From an uncultured beta proteobacterium (GTDB taxonomy: Bacteria; Pseudomonadota; Gammaproteobacteria; Burkholderiales; Rhodocyclaceae): a DNA stretch of 11,891 nt. This document shows positions 11,670-11,891 of this stretch, one piece after another. Made by a program: the position numbers and the translations under genes. The number at the start of each line of letters is the position of its first letter. Position 1 is the first letter of the stretch. Below the pieces are notes generated by a model, which did not search any database, was not told where the DNA came from, and saw nothing but the letters and a program-made list of their open reading frames with translations. Location: contig CAJBIL010000305.1 in NCBI GenBank assembly GCA_903953145.1, forward strand, positions 1-11,891. The letters are read 5' to 3'.

Positions 11670-11891
11670 GATGCTCTTTTTGGTATGCATCAGGTAGTTA
11701 ACGCTGGTGTCCCGCCCCAAGCCATAGTGCTTGGTTAATGGGTTATAACTCATTCCGATCAGTTCATCCGGTTCAAGGTTGACACTTTTTGCCCAGCGGG
11801 ACAATTCAGACGGCTTGATGAATTTGGCGTAGTCATGCGTACCATTGGGCAGCATCTGCATGACGTATTCGGCACCGATCACCGCGAGCAG
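11667..11891 (-). CDS. ubiG: Ubiquinone biosynthesis O-methyltransferase UbiG, 3' end
   Basis: The frame is open to the window edge; 74 C-terminal residues are visible. The segment GAEYVMQMLPNGTHDYAKFI, then KPSELSRWAKSVNLEPDEL and MSYNPLTKHYGLGRDTSVNY, is the characteristic C-terminus of UbiG, which makes both O-methylations of ubiquinone from SAM. The catalytic Rossmann core lies outside the window. The gene is convergent with srkA, with 77 bases between stop codons, and ends in a terminator overlapping its stop. The GTG at 11882 is an internal valine codon, not a start. Confidence 0.93.
   Translation of the reverse strand: MLAVIGAEYVMQMLPNGTHDYAKFIKPSELSRWAKSVNLEPDELIGMSYNPLTKHYGLGRDTSVNYLMHTKKSI

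Overview
The window looks like ordinary chromosomal DNA of a betaproteobacterium, probably near the Rhodocyclales. This rests on the kinds of proteins (YbiB, NirB/NirD, a kinase/phosphatase beside NarK, a short CbiX chelatase, SrkA, UbiG) and on moderately GC-rich coding sequence. It is an inference from recognised families, not a database match. I see no insertion sequence, phage gene, tRNA, rRNA or CRISPR array.

Layout, left to right. (1) The 3' part of a ybiB-type gene (1-480, +). (2) A periplasmic Cu,Zn superoxide dismutase gene, sodC (600-1157, +), closed by a good intrinsic terminator. (3) A 418-base gap holding a dense regulatory region: an NtrC-like half-conserved site, a 13-bp hyphenated dyad, a full IHF consensus overlapping an FNR-like box, and a near-consensus sigma-54 promoter 47 bases before nirB. 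(4) A nitrite assimilation operon, nirB-nirD-narK (1576-5661, +), ending in a strong terminator hairpin. (5) A PP2C phosphatase/Ser-Thr kinase fusion with a C-terminal membrane anchor (5751-7439, +), with its own terminator. (6) A short CbiX/SirB-type chelatase (7534-7926, +, TTG start). (7) A minus-strand block of three small genes I do not recognise (7965-8363, 8422-8766, 8894-9160) and a spermidine synthase-like gene (9372-10127). (8) A divergent plus-strand pair: a small membrane zinc-ribbon protein translationally coupled to srkA (10304-11589). (9) The 3' end of ubiG (11667-11891, -), convergent with srkA and closed by a terminator that begins inside its stop codon.

How the centre works together. 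NarK would move nitrate/nitrite across the inner membrane. NirBD would reduce nitrite to ammonium with NAD(P)H, using FAD, Fe-S clusters and siroheme. The CbiX-like chelatase could supply siroheme by inserting iron into sirohydrochlorin. The sigma-54 promoter with upstream sites implies nitrogen control by an enhancer-binding protein such as NtrC. The kinase/phosphatase is a candidate post-translational regulator of this pathway; a similar gene lies among the nas/nir genes of Pseudomonas aeruginosa. No nitrate reductase catalytic gene is in the window.

I do not see a wholly new system. The best leads are the kinase/phosphatase and its unusual placement directly behind a terminator, the compact nirB control region, the chelatase link to siroheme, and the pair of unknown low-complexity proteins at 7965-8766.
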